Positions 14,252-14,375 of a DNA stretch of 14,375 nucleotides are shown here, piece after piece. The first letter of the stretch is position 1. The number at the start of each line of letters is the position of its first letter. The stretch is taken from positions 1 through 14,375 of the forward strand of contig JBJKRE010000208.1 in assembly GCA_046704825.1 (NCBI GenBank), in the 5' to 3' direction. The notes under the pieces were generated by a model. That model saw only the letters and a list, made by a program, of their open reading frames with translations, made no database searches and had not been told where the DNA came from. Both the position numbers and the translations under genes were made by a program. Source of the DNA: CAVRTJ01 sp046704825. Its GTDB lineage: Bacteria > Acidobacteriota > UBA4820 > DSQY01.

Positions 14252-14375
14252 GTCGGGGGGAGGCCTTTGGGGGGGCTGCAAGCCTGGCGCGAAGCAGAGG
14301 GACACGAAGAAACTTGGTCTGCCGGCGGCCCGCCGCCCCGTCGCGGCGCCCTAGCGACAATCGAATCCAATGGGG

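Noticed and set aside
14252..14375. End of another gene at the right edge
   Set aside because: A minus-strand frame stays open here, but it runs through the octamer repeats and has no recognisable protein similarity or start signal.

Overview
This window is GC-rich chromosomal DNA from a Gram-negative-type bacterium. The evidence for that cell type is a membrane-anchored periplasmic parvulin, an exported beta-propeller and a NagZ glycosidase. The DUF4388 (PATAN) protein, the REC-GGDEF regulator and the short tandem repeats between genes suit Acidobacteriota or a deltaproteobacterial/myxobacterial-type lineage. The taxon is an inference from gene content only; there is no rRNA or other decisive marker. 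No tRNA, rRNA, CRISPR array, transposase, phage gene, defence cassette or biosynthetic cluster was seen.

Layout. Positions 1-763 (+) hold the 3' part of a PAS/HisKA/HATPase sensor histidine kinase cut by the window edge. Positions 960-2588 (+) encode an APC-superfamily permease. A 385-bp spacer (2589-2973) is rich in short tandem repeats and nested inverted repeats and ends in a likely promoter. Positions 2974-6961 (+) hold an envelope cluster: a PpiD-like peptidyl-prolyl isomerase, a PQQ-type beta-propeller protein and NagZ; the last two overlap by four bases. Positions 7025-7945 (+) encode a response regulator with a diguanylate cyclase output domain. On the minus strand, reading right to left from 11105, come guaB (IMP dehydrogenase), prfB (release factor 2 with an intact programmed +1 frameshift), an intrinsic terminator, and a small four-helix membrane protein (8480-7986) that converges on the regulator. 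Divergent from guaB, 11235-12359 (+) encodes a DUF4388 protein. It converges on a large membrane-anchored protein of unknown function (14143-12434, minus), with a very strong intrinsic terminator between them. The right edge (14144-14375) contains an octamer repeat array and no gene that I can support.

How the genes work together. Most are housekeeping. The PpiD, propeller and NagZ genes plausibly serve the cell envelope (folding of exported proteins and murein recycling). guaB and prfB form a tight operon whose second gene starts on the stop codon of the first and then needs a +1 frameshift to be completed. The kinase and the GGDEF regulator are separate signalling genes and not an adjacent pair.

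I found no convincing undescribed system. The points most worth a second look are the apparent triplication of parvulin-like units in the PpiD-like protein, the intact RF2 frameshift element (which a simple gene caller would split or truncate), the GHG-to-GLG change in the NagZ catalytic loop, the GGDEL cyclase motif, and the four families of 6-8 bp tandem repeats confined to two spacers.
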